Assembly (NCBI RefSeq): GCF_002368395.1
Contig: NZ_AP018254.1
Location: 1,798,001-1,862,000, forward strand
DNA from: Calothrix sp. NIES-3974
GTDB lineage: Bacteria > Cyanobacteriota > Cyanobacteriia > Cyanobacteriales > Nostocaceae
Length of the DNA: 64,000 nt
Direction: 5' to 3'
Shown here: piece by piece, positions 37,783-48,229 of the stretch
Layout: every line of letters begins with the position of its first letter
How positions within the stretch are numbered: position 1 is the stretch's first letter
Notes under the pieces: generated by a model
The model's database searches: none
What the model was told of the DNA's origin: nothing
Seen by the model: only the letters and a program-made list of their open reading frames with translations
Translations under genes and position numbers: made by a program

Positions 37783-37920
37783 CTAGCGACGACGATTCCG
37801 GTCATTTACAGGTATGGGAATCAATTCTGGTTCTGGTTCTGCTTCTGGACCTAGCAGAGCTTCTATCAGCTTACGCGCTAATTCTTTGAGCTTTTCCAGT
37901 ACCTTATCAATATAATCCAT
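37783..37920 (-). CDS. 45-residue charged microprotein upstream of aroQ
   Basis: A short frame with ATG at 37920 and TAG ending at 37783, 32 nt before aroQ on the same strand. The product begins [22 protein letters not shown], an amphipathic Lys/Glu/Leu helix, then turns to a Pro-Glu segment ([15 protein letters not shown]) and a basic tail (NDRNRRR). The composition (helix, PE linker, Arg-rich end) looks designed rather than random, and its placement suggests co-transcription with aroQ. I do not recognise a family. It could be a small membrane-surface or nucleic-acid-binding peptide; that is speculation. Confidence 0.6.
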   Translation of the reverse strand: MDYIDKVLEKLKELARKLIEALLGPEAEPEPELIPIPVNDRNRRR

Positions 37921-38238
37921 TAAACTGACTGCTCCTGAGATACTATCTAATGTAGTTGCCCTGAACCTACGGAGTAATTAGGGTGACAACCAATGTGCCT
38001 CTTGAAAGTAACACTTCCAAAAACTGTCCACATTTAATTGCGGAAAACAGGTTTTTATTTTCCCTTTTCCCTATAGATTATCACATCCTGAGATATTAGA
38101 GCGACATCTGACTCAAGAAGGGTATTTAGTATCCATTCACATCAATCCTGAGACCGATTAATTTTTTCTATCAAACGATGGGGGAATAGGAAACAAAAAT
38201 AGATATTGATACAGTTACCAGTTAACTATCAACCATAT
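37921..38238. other. intergenic region, nothing identified
   Basis: About 320 bp between the topA stop and the microprotein start. AT-rich; contains a TTACCAGTTAACTATCAACC-type repeat near 38216. No gene or RNA is seen. Confidence 0.4.
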
Positions 38239-40884
38239 CTAAGCCTTTTTCGCCACAGTTTTCTTGGTCTTAGTAGTGGATTTAGTCGATTTAGTGGATT
38301 TTTCGGTACTGGTTTTCGATTTACTACCTTTACGTCCCGATTTAGTCGTTGCCTTACTGGCTAGTAATGCCAAAGCCGTTTCCAAGGTAATACTTTCAAC
38401 GCTTTCCCCTTCTGGAATACCCACATTGGTTTTACCATGCTTAATATAAGCACCGTAGGGTCCATCGTAAATATTTACAGGTTGCTCATCTTCGGGATGG
38501 ACACCCAATTCCCGTAAAGCCGCTTTGGTTTTGCTGCTACCCCGCACCTTTTTCGGTTCCGACAGTAATTCCAAAGCCCGTTCTAAAGTAATCGTCAACA
38601 CATCATCCCCAGCCTTCAGGGAACGATAATCCTTTCCTTCCTTATGATTGTGAACCACATAGGGGCCAAAGCGTCCTAAATTGGCTTGAATTTTGGCTCC
38701 CGTTTCCGGATGTACCCCCAAATCGCGGGGTAGTGCCAACAAACCAACAGCCATTTCCAGGGTCACCGTTTCTGTTGTCACCCCTTTGGGTAAGGAAGCT
38801 TGTTTGGGTTTGGGGTTCTCCTCCGATTTATCGCCGTGCTGTACGTAGGGACCGTAGGGGCCAATTTTGACGTAAATCGGTTCTCCGGTTTCCGGGTGAT
38901 GACCCAAACTATCGGGACCCTCGGTTTTTTGCTTGAGGATAATTTGCACCTTTTGGGGGTCTAAATCGGCAGGGGTTAAATCCTTGGGAATAGAAGCTGT
39001 CATTACCCCTTCTTCCCCTTCCACTTCGACATAAGCCCCATACTTACCAATGCGCACCTTGGCATCAAGGTTTTCCAAATCAATCGTCCGTGCGGCGGTG
39101 GCATCAATTTTATCTTCCTGTTCCCGTACTAGGGTTTCCAAACCTTTTTCACCCAGATAAAATTCCCGCAAATAGGGTAGCCAATTAGCCTCCCCTGCGG
39201 CAATATCATCCAGGGTTTGTTCCATACTCGACGTAAACCCTGGATTCACGATATCGGGAAAATATTTTTCTAGTAAATGGGTGACAGCAAAGGCCGTAAA
39301 GGTAGGGACTAGGGCATTATTAGTTAAATTTGCATAGCCCTTATCAATAATTGTGCCAATAATACTCGCATAGGTACTAGGACGACCAATCCCTTCACTT
39401 TCTAAAGTTTTGACCAAACTTGCTTCCGTATACCTGGCTGGTGGCTGGGTTTCGTGTTTAACTGCGGTCAAATTTTCACATCTGGGCTGGTCATTCACCT
39501 GCAAATTAGGCAAAATCACCTCCTGGTCTTCCAAAGCGGCTTCCGGGTCGTCCGAACCTTCCACATAAGCCCTTAAATAGCCAGGAAAATCGATCCTTTT
39601 CCCAGAAGCTCGAAATCCCGCTTCTTCCACCTGTAACTGTACGGTAATTTGGGTTTGTCGCGCGTCTGCCATCTGACAAGCCACGGTTCGCTTCCAAATT
39701 AAATCATACAATTGCAATTCTCGCCCACTTAATCCTGTTTCCTGGGGTGTACGAAAACTGCTACCAGCAGGACGAATCGCTTCGTGGGCTTCCTGAGCGC
39801 CCTTGGATTTCGTGGTATACTGCCGTGGTTTGGGACTTAAATATTCTTTACCGTACAACTTTTCGACACATTCCCGTGCGGCTTGAATGGCTTGGTCTGA
39901 TAAATGTACAGAGTCAGTACGCATGTAGGTAATATAACCCTGTTCGTAGAGACTTTGGGCAGTACGCATGGTATCCCGCGCCGATAGGCGCAACTTGCGG
40001 TTGGCTTCCTGTTGTAGGGTGGAAGTGGTAAAAGGAGCCGATGGCTTGCGGGTGACGGGACGCTCGTCTAATTCTGTAACGTGCCAAACTTGATTTGCTA
40101 AACGCTCTTTCAGTTCATTGGCTTGGGTTTGGTCGAGTAAAACCACATTGCGTCCCGCCATAATTTGCCCTGTTGCAGCATCAAAATCGCTGCCAGTGGC
40201 AACTTTGGTTCCCCCTAAATTGGTTAAAACCGCCACAAACCCAGCTTGGTTGTGACTTAGTTCGGCCTTTAAATCCCAATAGGAACCTTGACGAAAAGCA
40301 CGACGTTGGCGTTCTCGTTGTACCAGAAGCCGAACCGCCACCGACTGTACCCGTCCGGCGGATAGACCGTAGGCAATTTTTTTCCACAATAGGGGTGAAA
40401 GGGTATAACCAACCAACCGATCGAGAATGCGCCGAGTTTCTTGGGCGCGTACTAGTTTATCATCGATTTCGCGGCAGTTTTGCAAGGCCGCTTGGATGGC
40501 TTCCTTGGTAATTTCATGAAATACCATACGCTTAGTCGGCACTTTGGGTTTGAGCAACTGATACAAGTGCCAACTAATACTTTCCCCTTCTCGGTCTTCG
40601 TCCGTTGCCAGAATCAGTTCCGAAGCGTCTTTGAGCGCGTCTTTTAACTGGGCGACAATTTTTTTCTTATCCTTGGGGACAATATACAACGGTTCAAAGT
40701 CCGCATCGACATTGACCCCAAGTTGTGCCCATTTTTCCCCCTTAACGGCTGCGGGGATATCGCTAGCTGTCTGGGGAAGGTCACGGACATGACCCATTGA
40801 TGCTTCTACCCGATATTCCTTTGGCAGGTAGTTGCGAATTGTTCGGGCTTTGGTAGGAGATTCGACAATGACAAGAGTTGACAT
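38239..40884 (-). CDS. topA: DNA topoisomerase I (type IA)
   Basis: Relaxes negative supercoils by single-strand passage. A Toprim domain at the N-terminus holds [12 protein letters not shown] and the acidic DEDREGE (metal-binding). The catalytic Tyr lies in [10 protein letters not shown], near residue 320. The C-terminal third has four copies of the Topo-C repeat (LGVHPETG...GRFGPYVVH-type) rather than Zn fingers, and ends in a Lys/Ser/Thr-rich basic tail (about 30 residues). The start MSTLVIVES at 40884 is chosen because it aligns with family N-termini and has ACCTCC upstream; an in-frame codon at 40914 would add ten residues. 881 residues. Confidence 0.97.
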   Translation of the reverse strand: MSTLVIVESPTKARTIRNYLPKEYRVEASMGHVRDLPQTASDIPAAVKGEKWAQLGVNVDADFEPLYIVPKDKKKIVAQLKDALKDASELILATDEDREGESISWHLYQLLKPKVPTKRMVFHEITKEAIQAALQNCREIDDKLVRAQETRRILDRLVGYTLSPLLWKKIAYGLSAGRVQSVAVRLLVQRERQRRAFRQGSYWDLKAELSHNQAGFVAVLTNLGGTKVATGSDFDAATGQIMAGRNVVLLDQTQANELKERLANQVWHVTELDERPVTRKPSAPFTTSTLQQEANRKLRLSARDTMRTAQSLYEQGYITYMRTDSVHLSDQAIQAARECVEKLYGKEYLSPKPRQYTTKSKGAQEAHEAIRPAGSSFRTPQETGLSGRELQLYDLIWKRTVACQMADARQTQITVQLQVEEAGFRASGKRIDFPGYLRAYVEGSDDPEAALEDQEVILPNLQVNDQPRCENLTAVKHETQPPARYTEASLVKTLESEGIGRPSTYASIIGTIIDKGYANLTNNALVPTFTAFAVTHLLEKYFPDIVNPGFTSSMEQTLDDIAAGEANWLPYLREFYLGEKGLETLVREQEDKIDATAARTIDLENLDAKVRIGKYGAYVEVEGEEGVMTASIPKDLTPADLDPQKVQIILKQKTEGPDSLGHHPETGEPIYVKIGPYGPYVQHGDKSEENPKPKQASLPKGVTTETVTLEMAVGLLALPRDLGVHPETGAKIQANLGRFGPYVVHNHKEGKDYRSLKAGDDVLTITLERALELLSEPKKVRGSSKTKAALRELGVHPEDEQPVNIYDGPYGAYIKHGKTNVGIPEGESVESITLETALALLASKATTKSGRKGSKSKTSTEKSTKSTKSTTKTKKTVAKKA

Positions 40885-40973
40885 GGAGGTAAAAAAAGAG
40901 ACCTGCTTGCGCACTAATAGCTAAATAGTCAAATTGGGACAAAGTATTACTATTTGTCAAGTTGACTAGATAT

Positions 40974-40993
40974 CCAGGTCGGGATTGACCTGG
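40974..40993. repeat. hairpin CCAGGTC/GACCTGG upstream of topA
   Basis: A perfect 7-bp stem with a 6-nt loop in the topA upstream region, about 90 bp before the start codon. It could sit in the topA leader. Not recognised as a known regulatory element. Confidence 0.4.
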
Positions 40994-41524
40994 GAAGCCA
41001 ATGTAACTTACCAACGATTTAGTTCTGCCTCGATGGGTGACTAATTGGGTGTGTGACTAACTTCAGTATCGAGATCGAGCGATCGCTCTCTACTTCATAT
41101 CTGTCCAATCTAATATATCCAAACTTGAATATCAGCATTTTGTTTTGATTTATTTTATGTTTGTTTAAGATTTAGTCCCGCACTGCTGACAAAACCCCGG
41201 TATGTCATCAGGACAAGACCAAGGAAGTTGGTTTGATGACTGAACTATTTCCATCTTTAACTTATATTGGGGATAGTTGACGACTGTTTGCAGCTAAAAT
41301 CCATCAAAAAATTCACTCGCCAATCTCCCAGATTCCCTAATTACACCCGCCAAAAACAAACCTTAACCTAAATAATTAGGCTGCATCAATAGTTTCGGCT
41401 CGAAAAATTTGTGCTAGCATGGGTTTTAGAGAAGTAGGTTCGGTGAAAATGTTCTTGTTTTTACACCAAAATCAAGCCCAACTCCGGAATTACATCTCTG
41501 CATTCGATTTTTCTGGAGAGTTTC
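40994..41524. other. intergenic region upstream of topA and rbp
   Basis: About 530 bp between the divergent topA and RRM-protein genes. Includes a HIP1-containing segment GAGCGATCGCTC (about 41078). A long AT-rich leader for the RRM protein is likely, since cold-inducible rbp mRNAs in cyanobacteria have long 5' UTRs (established for the family; not visible as such here). No gene. Confidence 0.4.
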
Positions 41525-41839
41525 ATGTCAATTTACGTAGGTAACCTATCCTACAGCGTTACGCAGGAAGACCTGTCAAAAGTTTTTTCCGAATATGGTG
41601 AAGTTACACGGGTACAATTACCAACCGACCGGGAAACCGGCCGAGTCAGAGGTTTTGGATTTGTGGAAATGGCATCTGAAGCGGCGGAAGAAGCAGCGAT
41701 TACAGCTCTGGATGGGGCTGAATGGATGGGTCGCGTAATGAAAGTTAACAAAGCACGACCAAAGGAGGACAGAGGTAGCCGTTCTGGTGGCGGAGGCTGG
41801 TCAAGAGGCGGCAATTCTGGTTATTCCAGAAACTATTAA
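41525..41839 (+). CDS. RRM RNA-binding protein (cyanobacterial Rbp, Gly-rich tail)
   Basis: A single RNA recognition motif binds single-stranded RNA in the cytosol. RNP2 is IYVGNL (residues 3-8) and RNP1 is RGFGFVEM (42-49) with the two key Phe. After the RRM comes a Gly/Arg/Ser-rich tail (from about residue 84, GGGGWSRGGNSGYSRNY) typical of the cold-inducible Rbp family of cyanobacteria. The 104-residue length is normal. The ATG is preceded by TCTGGAGAGTTTC. Cold induction is known for many family members; a specific gene number cannot be assigned. Confidence 0.95.
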   Translation: MSIYVGNLSYSVTQEDLSKVFSEYGEVTRVQLPTDRETGRVRGFGFVEMASEAAEEAAITALDGAEWMGRVMKVNKARPKEDRGSRSGGGGWSRGGNSGYSRNY

Positions 41840-42301
41840 ATCATACTTTCACAAAAGTTGCATTCGCGTAGTTTACCAAAGGTATCGTCTTTTCCGATTT
41901 CCTACCTGGAAAATTATAGTGGTTCGGGTATTTTCATCAAACTTGCGTACAAATGTACGTAGGGAAATATTTAAGTAATTCCCGATTTGACAAGTTGAAA
42001 AAGTATCCCGTGGTACTCAGGACGTGGTAACGTGAATCTGCATTAAAGCATTAAAATTATATTTTTGGCAATCGGTTACTTTCTGCGGTGATGGGAACAT
42101 GTCCAGATGTAACCTTTTATTTTTGTGTTTCCGGTTGATTTAGTTAGGTGGGAAAGAAAATTTCTGGGGCATACAGGTATAAGTATCTTGTCTCCTAATG
42201 ACTAGATTCACAATTTTTAATGAATACAACTTAAGAAAAAGACAATAGAATTAACACAGTTAGGGTTATATTTTCAAAAGCTCAACCAAATAGAGTAAAA
42301 G
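41840..42301. other. intergenic region, nothing identified
   Basis: About 460 bp between the RRM gene and ndhB. Contains a GCGTACAAATGTACGT palindrome near 41945. Frames here overlap the RRM gene in another register and are not genes. Presumably the ndhB promoter. Confidence 0.4.
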
Positions 42302-43867
42302 ATGGATTTTGCGAATCTTGCATCCCAGCTCAACGCTGGAACTATTTTGCCAGAGAGTATTGTAATTCTGACTCTGATGGCGGTATTGATTGTCGATTTA
42401 GTTAGTGGTCGTCGTTCGTCACGCTGGATTGGATACCTAGCGATCGCGGGATTGGTAATTTCTATCGCTACTTTGGTACTACAATGGGATAGTGCTAATC
42501 CGGTGGGTTTCACTGGTTCCTTTAATAGCGATGATTTGAGTATTGTTTTCCGTGGCATTATTGCTTTATCTAGCGCTGTCACCATCCTCATGTCAATTCG
42601 CTACGTTGAACAAAGTGGTACGGCTTTGGCGGAATTTATCGCCATTTTACTTACTGCTACCCTGGGGGGAATGTTTGTCTCCGCAGCGAGTGAATTGGTG
42701 ATAATTTTTATCTCCTTGGAAGCCTTGAGTATTTCCTCCTATCTTTTAACGGGATATACCAAGCGCGACCCCCGCTCCAACGAAGCAGCGTTAAAATACC
42801 TATTGATTGGAGCTTCCAGTACCGCAGTCTTTTTGTATGGAGCCTCCCTCCTATACGGATTATCCGGTGGAGAAACCCAATTAAGTGCGATCGCAACGGG
42901 AATTGCCACTGCAAATGCAGGTCAATCCTTGGGGTTAGTAATTGCCCTCGTGTTTGTGATTGCAGGGGTTGGGTTTAAAATTTCTGCCGCACCCTTCCAC
43001 CAATGGACTCCTGATGTGTACGAAGGCGCACCCACACCCGTCATCGCCTTTTTGTCGGTGGGTTCAAAAGCCGCAGGTTTTGCCTTAGCAATTCGTTTAT
43101 TAACCACCGTATTCCCCTTGGTGCAAGAAGAGTGGAAATTTGTGTTTACAGCTTTGGCTGTATTAAGCATGATTTTGGGTAACGTGGTTGCCCTGGCCCA
43201 GACTAGCATGAAACGGATGCTAGCCTACTCCTCAATTGCCCAAGCAGGATTTGTGATGATTGGCTTAATCGCTGGCACAGAGGCAGGATATGCAAGTATG
43301 ATTTTTTACTTACTTGTCTACCTGTTTATGAACCTGTGTGGTTTTACCTGTGTAATTCTGTTCTCCTTGCGGACAGGTACGGATCAAATTGCCGAATATT
43401 CGGGTTTATATCAAAAAGACCCATTACTGACATTGGGTTTAAGTATTTCCCTGCTTTCCTTGGGAGGAATTCCCCCCTTGGCTGGATTCTTTGGTAAGAT
43501 TTACCTATTTTGGGCTGGTTGGCAAGCAGGATTATACGGATTGGTACTATTAGGCTTGATTACCAGTGTGGTATCAATTTACTACTATATTCGTGTAATT
43601 AAGATGATGGTGGTCAAAGAACCCCAGGAAATGTCAGCAGCCGTGGAAAATTATCCAGTGGTGCGTTGGGATTTACCAGGTTATAGACCCATGCAGGTTG
43701 GTTTAATTACGACCTTGATTGCCACTTCTTTAGCCGGCATTCTCTCCAATCCCTTGTTTACCTTAGCAAATAACTCCGTCACCCACACCGCGATTTTGCA
43801 GACAGCAGTTTTGCATCAGCAACCAGCAGTTGAAAAAGCGATCGCTGTGAATACGGAAAAGTTCTAA
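42302..43867 (+). CDS. ndhB: NAD(P)H-quinone oxidoreductase (NDH-1) subunit 2
   Basis: Antiporter-like proton-pumping subunit of the thylakoid NDH-1 complex, serving respiration, cyclic electron flow and CO2 uptake. The 521 residues have about 14 hydrophobic helices. The conserved core contains [31 protein letters not shown], with the charged residues used in proton translocation, and [32 protein letters not shown] plus [15 protein letters not shown]. Full length and uninterrupted. A single-copy essential gene in most cyanobacteria; here it stands alone, as is usual for ndhB. Confidence 0.97.
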   Translation: MDFANLASQLNAGTILPESIVILTLMAVLIVDLVSGRRSSRWIGYLAIAGLVISIATLVLQWDSANPVGFTGSFNSDDLSIVFRGIIALSSAVTILMSIRYVEQSGTALAEFIAILLTATLGGMFVSAASELVIIFISLEALSISSYLLTGYTKRDPRSNEAALKYLLIGASSTAVFLYGASLLYGLSGGETQLSAIATGIATANAGQSLGLVIALVFVIAGVGFKISAAPFHQWTPDVYEGAPTPVIAFLSVGSKAAGFALAIRLLTTVFPLVQEEWKFVFTALAVLSMILGNVVALAQTSMKRMLAYSSIAQAGFVMIGLIAGTEAGYASMIFYLLVYLFMNLCGFTCVILFSLRTGTDQIAEYSGLYQKDPLLTLGLSISLLSLGGIPPLAGFFGKIYLFWAGWQAGLYGLVLLGLITSVVSIYYYIRVIKMMVVKEPQEMSAAVENYPVVRWDLPGYRPMQVGLITTLIATSLAGILSNPLFTLANNSVTHTAILQTAVLHQQPAVEKAIAVNTEKF

Positions 43868-44145
43868 GTGGTAATTTTGTCATTGTATTTTGAGTAGAGA
43901 CGTGGCTGTTGGCTGCGTCTCTATTATTTTATTTTAGATTTTGGATTACTCTTCGGTCGATCCGCTAGCCTAAAGGCATGGCTTTCGCCAACGCGTCTAT
44001 AGATTTTGGATTATGTTTGCCCAAAACCGCAACGTAACCAATCATTCAGCCTAGAGACGACCCGACGGGTCGTCTCTACTCCCTCACGAAAATACTTTTA
44101 CAGCTAGCGCTTCGCGAACGACCCTACTTACTCTATTTTCCAGTC
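43868..44145. repeat. palindromic repeats between ndhB and a membrane protein gene
   Basis: Includes GTCGATCCGCTAGCCTAAAGGCATGGC at about 43957 and the perfect 25-bp palindrome AGAGACGACCCG...CTCT at 44053-44077, plus AGCGCTTCGCGAACGACC near 44105. These are dispersed-repeat signatures; the 44053 stem could also terminate both convergent genes. Confidence 0.65.
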
Positions 44146-44709
44146 CTATTTAGCAGGTAATAGCCAACCCAGGCTAATTCCCAAGGAAGCGATCGCCGTC
44201 AATACTAACATAGCCTTGGAAAAACTTTGGAAGTATTGGCTGAAACGGATAGCCGCATTATTGGTACTGAGCATGAGGTTACAGTACCAAATGAGTCTTA
44301 AACTCCGTTCCCAATTGGAATTGGTGATTTTGAATATAAATAAACCTGCGATCGCAAATAGAAATATTAATAAATAACCTAAAGAACCAACATTACTCAA
44401 AATATTGAGCAACACCAGAGAAAAAAATAAAATATTAATTGAATAGAAAATAATCCCGACTATCGTGAGTCCTGGAGGCTGAAAATTACCAATTACAAAG
44501 GCAATTATTATCCAGAATATAATCAGAGAAATATTCAGAAATAAAGGATGTTCAATTAGTTTATAAACAAGGGAAAGTAAAGGAAAAGTTCCGAAAAAAA
44601 TTACCAGTGGTATTGGAGCGTGTGCAGTTCTGAGTAACCATCCATTCGAGATGGAAATGGTCGTAAATATTGCCACCCAAACCCAATCAAGTAATTTGGG
44701 ATTCTGCAT
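44146..44709 (-). CDS. unrecognised polytopic membrane protein, 187 aa
   Basis: I do not recognise the family. From the ATG at 44709 the protein has about five or six hydrophobic helices (for example WVWVAIFTTISISNGWLL, PLVIFFGTFPLLSLVYKLI, NISLIIFWIIIAFVIGNF, ILFFSLVLLNILSNVGSLGYLLIFLFAIAGLFIF) and an amphipathic segment RFSQYFQSFSKAMLVLTAIASLGISLGWLLPAK at the end. A GTG at 44766 could add 19 residues with a nearby GGAGG, but that extension is weakly supported. No catalytic motif is visible. It lies between ndhB and glyA, opposite to ndhB. Confidence 0.65.
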   Translation of the reverse strand: MQNPKLLDWVWVAIFTTISISNGWLLRTAHAPIPLVIFFGTFPLLSLVYKLIEHPLFLNISLIIFWIIIAFVIGNFQPPGLTIVGIIFYSINILFFSLVLLNILSNVGSLGYLLIFLFAIAGLFIFKITNSNWERSLRLIWYCNLMLSTNNAAIRFSQYFQSFSKAMLVLTAIASLGISLGWLLPAK

Positions 44710-44946
44710 AAATTCTTTGTAGTATTCGCGACGATAAATAGTACCTCCTGCGCAAACTGCGATCACAACTTCACAAATTTACCAAGAGATGGACAATCAT
44801 CCGTGATAATTGGAATACAAGTTCCTCGAAAACCAAAAGGATAATTACCAAAAAACGGTAGGGGACATTCCTCTACCGTTGGTAAGTGATCAACTAATTT
44901 AACTAACTGATGTGATTACACCTGGGATGACAATAATTACGCACAA

Positions 44947-46227
44947 CTACGCCAAAACAGGAACGGGAATTTGTAAATGGGGATAAAGGGGGAAGCGATC
45001 GCATAATTCGCTAACCCGACGACGACAGTCCTGGGTTACTTCCTCATTGTCGGGATTTAACAAGCGGTCGGCTATTATATTGCCAATTTCTGTAAACTCA
45101 TTAGTTCCCATTCCCCTAGTCGTCATCGCTGGAGAACCTAAACGTAAACCACTTGTCACAAACGGGGATTCAGGGTCAAAGGGAACAGTATTCTTGTTCG
45201 CGGTAATATTTACCGTACTCACCAACTGGTCAGCTACTTTCCCTGTCATCCCAATACTGCGTAAATCCACGAGCATTAGGTGATTGTCAGTGCCATCGGA
45301 CACAATCTTAAACCCACGTGTTTGTAACTGGGTAGCCAAGGCACGAGCATTATCAATCACTTGCGCAGTGTAGGTTTTAAATTCGGGTTTTAATGCTTCA
45401 CCAAAGGCAACCGCCTTACCCGCAATCACATGCTCCAAGGGTCCGCCTTGAGTACCGGGGAAAACCGCCTTATCTAGTTTTTTCCCTAATTCGGCATCAC
45501 CGGTTAAAATCAAACCACCACGGGGTCCACGGAGGGTTTTATGGGTAGTAGTTGTCACCACATGACAGTGGGGGATGGGGTTGGGGTGTAAACCACTGGC
45601 GACTAATCCGGCGATATGGGCAATATCTGCCATCAGATATGCACCCACCTCATCCGCAATACTACGGAATTTGGCAAAATCAATGATACGCGGATAGGCA
45701 GAATAGCCGCAAATAATGAGCTGAGGACGCTCCCTTAGCGCCTGCTCACGGATTTGTTCATAGTCTAGTTGCTCGGTAGTTTGACTGACACCGTAGTGGG
45801 CAACCTGGAACCATTTTCCGGAGACATTGACTGGGGAACCGTGGGTTAAATGACCACCGTGGGATAGATCCATCCCCATAATTTTATCACCGGGGTTGAG
45901 CAGGGTGAGGAAAACAGCAAAATTGGCTTGGGCACCGGAATGGGGTTGGACGTTAGCATGGGCTGCACCAAATAGTTGTTTTGCCCGGTCAATCGCTAAT
46001 TGTTCCACGCCATCGATAAATTCGCAACCACCATAGTAGCGTTTACCGGGAAGTCCTTCCGCGTACTTGTTGGTGAGAACCGAACCCTGTGCAGCTAAAA
46101 CTGCTGCGGAGGTAAAATTCTCGCTGGCAATTAATTCTAAATGGTCTCGTTGACGTTGTAATTCGTCATTCAGCAACTTCGCGATCGCTGGATCGGAAGT
46201 TGTCAAAAAATCATAATTTGTGGTCAC
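44947..46227 (-). CDS. glyA: serine hydroxymethyltransferase
   Basis: PLP enzyme interconverting serine and glycine with transfer of a one-carbon unit to tetrahydrofolate. The 426 residues span the family length. The PLP lysine is in [15 protein letters not shown] (near residue 229). Other marks: [33 protein letters not shown] and [20 protein letters not shown]. The start is GTG at 46227 with AAGGA about 9 nt upstream. In cyanobacteria this enzyme also takes part in photorespiratory glycine handling; glycerate kinase, the last step of that route, is encoded at 61349-62404, though not linked. Confidence 0.97.
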   Translation of the reverse strand: MTTNYDFLTTSDPAIAKLLNDELQRQRDHLELIASENFTSAAVLAAQGSVLTNKYAEGLPGKRYYGGCEFIDGVEQLAIDRAKQLFGAAHANVQPHSGAQANFAVFLTLLNPGDKIMGMDLSHGGHLTHGSPVNVSGKWFQVAHYGVSQTTEQLDYEQIREQALRERPQLIICGYSAYPRIIDFAKFRSIADEVGAYLMADIAHIAGLVASGLHPNPIPHCHVVTTTTHKTLRGPRGGLILTGDAELGKKLDKAVFPGTQGGPLEHVIAGKAVAFGEALKPEFKTYTAQVIDNARALATQLQTRGFKIVSDGTDNHLMLVDLRSIGMTGKVADQLVSTVNITANKNTVPFDPESPFVTSGLRLGSPAMTTRGMGTNEFTEIGNIIADRLLNPDNEEVTQDCRRRVSELCDRFPLYPHLQIPVPVLA

Positions 46228-46593
46228 AAAGTTTATCCTTGAGGAAATCTGGACAATAGGGGTTTTGAGAAGACGCTAGTTAGATTTTGGGAAATCAGGC
46301 AGCCAATTTTATCTTTGGTTAACAGTTTATCGAGTATCGCTAACTGTATTCCATCAGGAATAAATCATTGGGTTACAATCCTGAATATCCACATAGCGCG
46401 TTAATAATCATAACCTTCTTTCCACCCCTTCCGATTAACCATTGGCTCAACTTTAATCAGCGATTAATTAAATTATGTATTTTTTTTAACGACAATTTAT
46501 TTTTTCTCGATACAATAAACAAAAAATCGACAAATTTCGGTTTACACCGAGAAAACATCCAGCGTCCAAACAGCAACACGAAGGAGGGATGGG
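46228..46593. other. divergent intergenic region, nothing identified
   Basis: About 365 bp between glyA and the small Cys-rich gene. No repeat family member, no glycine-riboswitch-like fold that I can recognise, and no coding frame. Confidence 0.4.
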
Positions 46594-46791
46594 ATGTTCG
46601 TAATTTTGATGGAAAATCAAATCGTCCCTGTGACGAAAGTTTGTCCATCCTGTTTACTAGCCGATGGAAACGGTCAACCGCGTTGCAATGATGGGAAATT
46701 GCGTTGTGGTAACATGCTTGATAAAACTTCCCTGGCTCAAGCTGACCTATTTGAGTGTACTATGGGGTTTAAAATCGCTAAAGTTGAATAA
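46594..46791 (+). CDS. small Cys-rich protein with CPSC motif
   Basis: A 65-residue protein with cysteines at 17, 20, 31, 38 and 55 (CPSC...C...RCG...FEC), a pattern suiting zinc or another structural metal. The core CPSCLLADGNGQPRC and the end FECTMGFKIAKVE look like a conserved small cyanobacterial protein, from memory rather than a search. The start is well supported by GGAGGG at 46583-46588, six nt before the ATG; an internal MENQ start at 46609 is also possible. Divergent from glyA. Function unknown. Confidence 0.7.
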   Translation: MFVILMENQIVPVTKVCPSCLLADGNGQPRCNDGKLRCGNMLDKTSLAQADLFECTMGFKIAKVE

Positions 46792-47291
46792 ATTCATCAT
46801 TCAATTTGAGATTTTGGTAGGAATTACGCAGCTTATGGCAAAGTAGCCATCCCAAACACTTGATTTCTCGTCACGAGTGCGTAAGTCCTATTTGAATTAC
46901 TCTAGTTCCATGTATTACTTGACCTGAATTTCTGATACTAAAAACTACAGAGAGTAGGGTGTAGTGATTATAAGGAAAATTAATTCGTCACTCAAACCTT
47001 ATAACTTACTCCTGATAAATTCGGTAAATAAAGGCACGTAGTAGCGCTTTAGAGCCTTTATTCGGAGCTAAAGCCACAACTACAAACCCCTCATAATAAC
47101 TTAGGTGGTGACTTATGTCGTGAACCACTAGAGATTTGGGAGTGACTGGGGAAGCCACTGAAGTGATGGTGAAACTTTTACTATATTAAGCTTTTGAGAT
47201 GGATATTGGTCGCAATAATTATTTCCAACTAGCATCACCTGCGTTATTCTAGGGACATGTGTTCAAAACTCAATCAACAGGAGTATAAAGG
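46792..47291. repeat. intergenic repeats upstream of the Tic20 gene
   Basis: About 46937-47000 resembles an inverted piece of MITE family A (CGTCACTCAAACCTTATAACTTACTC), followed at 47036-47115 by an inverted family B copy (GTAGTAGCGCTTTAGAGCC, GGAGCTAAAGCCACAACTACAAACCCC). The same A-next-to-B combination appears at 35412-35715. No gene. Confidence 0.6.
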
Positions 47292-47768
47292 ATGAGTTGG
47301 CGTGGTTCCACAACTGTTTCTGACCGGATTTTTGCTTGTTTACCCTATACCCTACCCCTGGTAGATGTATTAGTATTCGGTACTTTCCTCATCCAGCAAT
47401 TTCCGGCATTAAGTGTGATTTTTGTCCCCTTAGCTCCCATTATCGCGATTTACGGCAGTATTCCCTTTGGTAGTTTGGTGGTCTTTTTTGCTTTGTTCTT
47501 CCTTGTGGTACGTAACGAACGTATACCCCACTTTATCCGCTTTAACACCATGCAAGCGATTTTGCTGGATATTGTGATTATTCTGTTTGGATACTTACTG
47601 CGTATCTTGTCAAACATCCCAGGAATCGAATTTGCGATTCAAACCCTATCCACAACCATTTTCCTCGGAATCGTTGTTGCTGTTGTTTACTCAGTCGTCC
47701 AATCCCTCATCGGAAAATACGCAGAAATTCCCGCCATCTCCGATGCTGTCTATATGCAAGTGCGATAA
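47292..47768 (+). CDS. Tic20 family protein
   Basis: A four-helix membrane protein related to chloroplast Tic20/Ycf60. Helices: IFACLPYTLPLVDVLVFGTFLIQ, PLAPIIAIYGSIPFGSLVVFFALFFLVV, MQAILLDIVIILFGYLLRIL and LSTTIFLGIVVAVVYSVVQSLIG. The conserved segment RNERIPHFIRFNTMQAILLDI is the family hallmark. The start has AGGAGTATAAAGG upstream. In plastids Tic20 is part of the inner-envelope protein import channel; the cyanobacterial role is not established. 158 residues, free-standing. Confidence 0.9.
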   Translation: MSWRGSTTVSDRIFACLPYTLPLVDVLVFGTFLIQQFPALSVIFVPLAPIIAIYGSIPFGSLVVFFALFFLVVRNERIPHFIRFNTMQAILLDIVIILFGYLLRILSNIPGIEFAIQTLSTTIFLGIVVAVVYSVVQSLIGKYAEIPAISDAVYMQVR

Positions 47769-47844
47769 TGATTGAAAAAGTAGAAAGATAGTAAAAAGAT
47801 AAAAGTAAACAGTCAAAATATAATTCCCATAAATTGATTAATTT

Positions 47845-48211
47845 GGTGTTACCGAATACAAATATGAATTGAAAATTAGACGTTATATCGTAGAGACGTA
47901 GCGATGCTACGTCTACGATGACGATGATTGTGGTTTTGATCAAAAAACGTGAGTTAGATTAGTTATAAAGCCTGAAACTCGTGTCCAGTATCGTTCTTAG
48001 GAAATAGAAGTTTTTAAAAACCTCCTAGTATGTTGAGAATAAAGTCATTAAACCTGGAATCAGTCAGTTATTGACTTTTAATGGATGAGGTTACTTTAAA
48101 CCTGAACTTTCAAAATCATTAATTCACAGAGATTGTAGTTTTTACAATCCGTCGAATTCACGTTAAAAAAGGTGCCAAAAATTATAATTCGTGTTCAAAT
48201 TCAGCAACGCC
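47845..48211. mobile_element. MITE family D, expanded copy (367 bp)
   Basis: Left end GGTGTTACCGAAT with ACAAATATGAATTGAAAATT, then the GAGACGTAGCGATGCTACGTC palindrome; right end AAATTCAGCAACGCC. Compared with the 134-bp copy at 19635, extra sequence of about 230 bp lies before the right end, so this copy has an insertion or is a longer family variant. Non-coding. Confidence 0.6.
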
Positions 48212-48229
48212 TAATTTTGCCTGCCGACT

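Noticed and set aside
46228-46593. Glycine riboswitch near glyA
   Set aside because: No recognisable tandem aptamer or conserved core on either strand.
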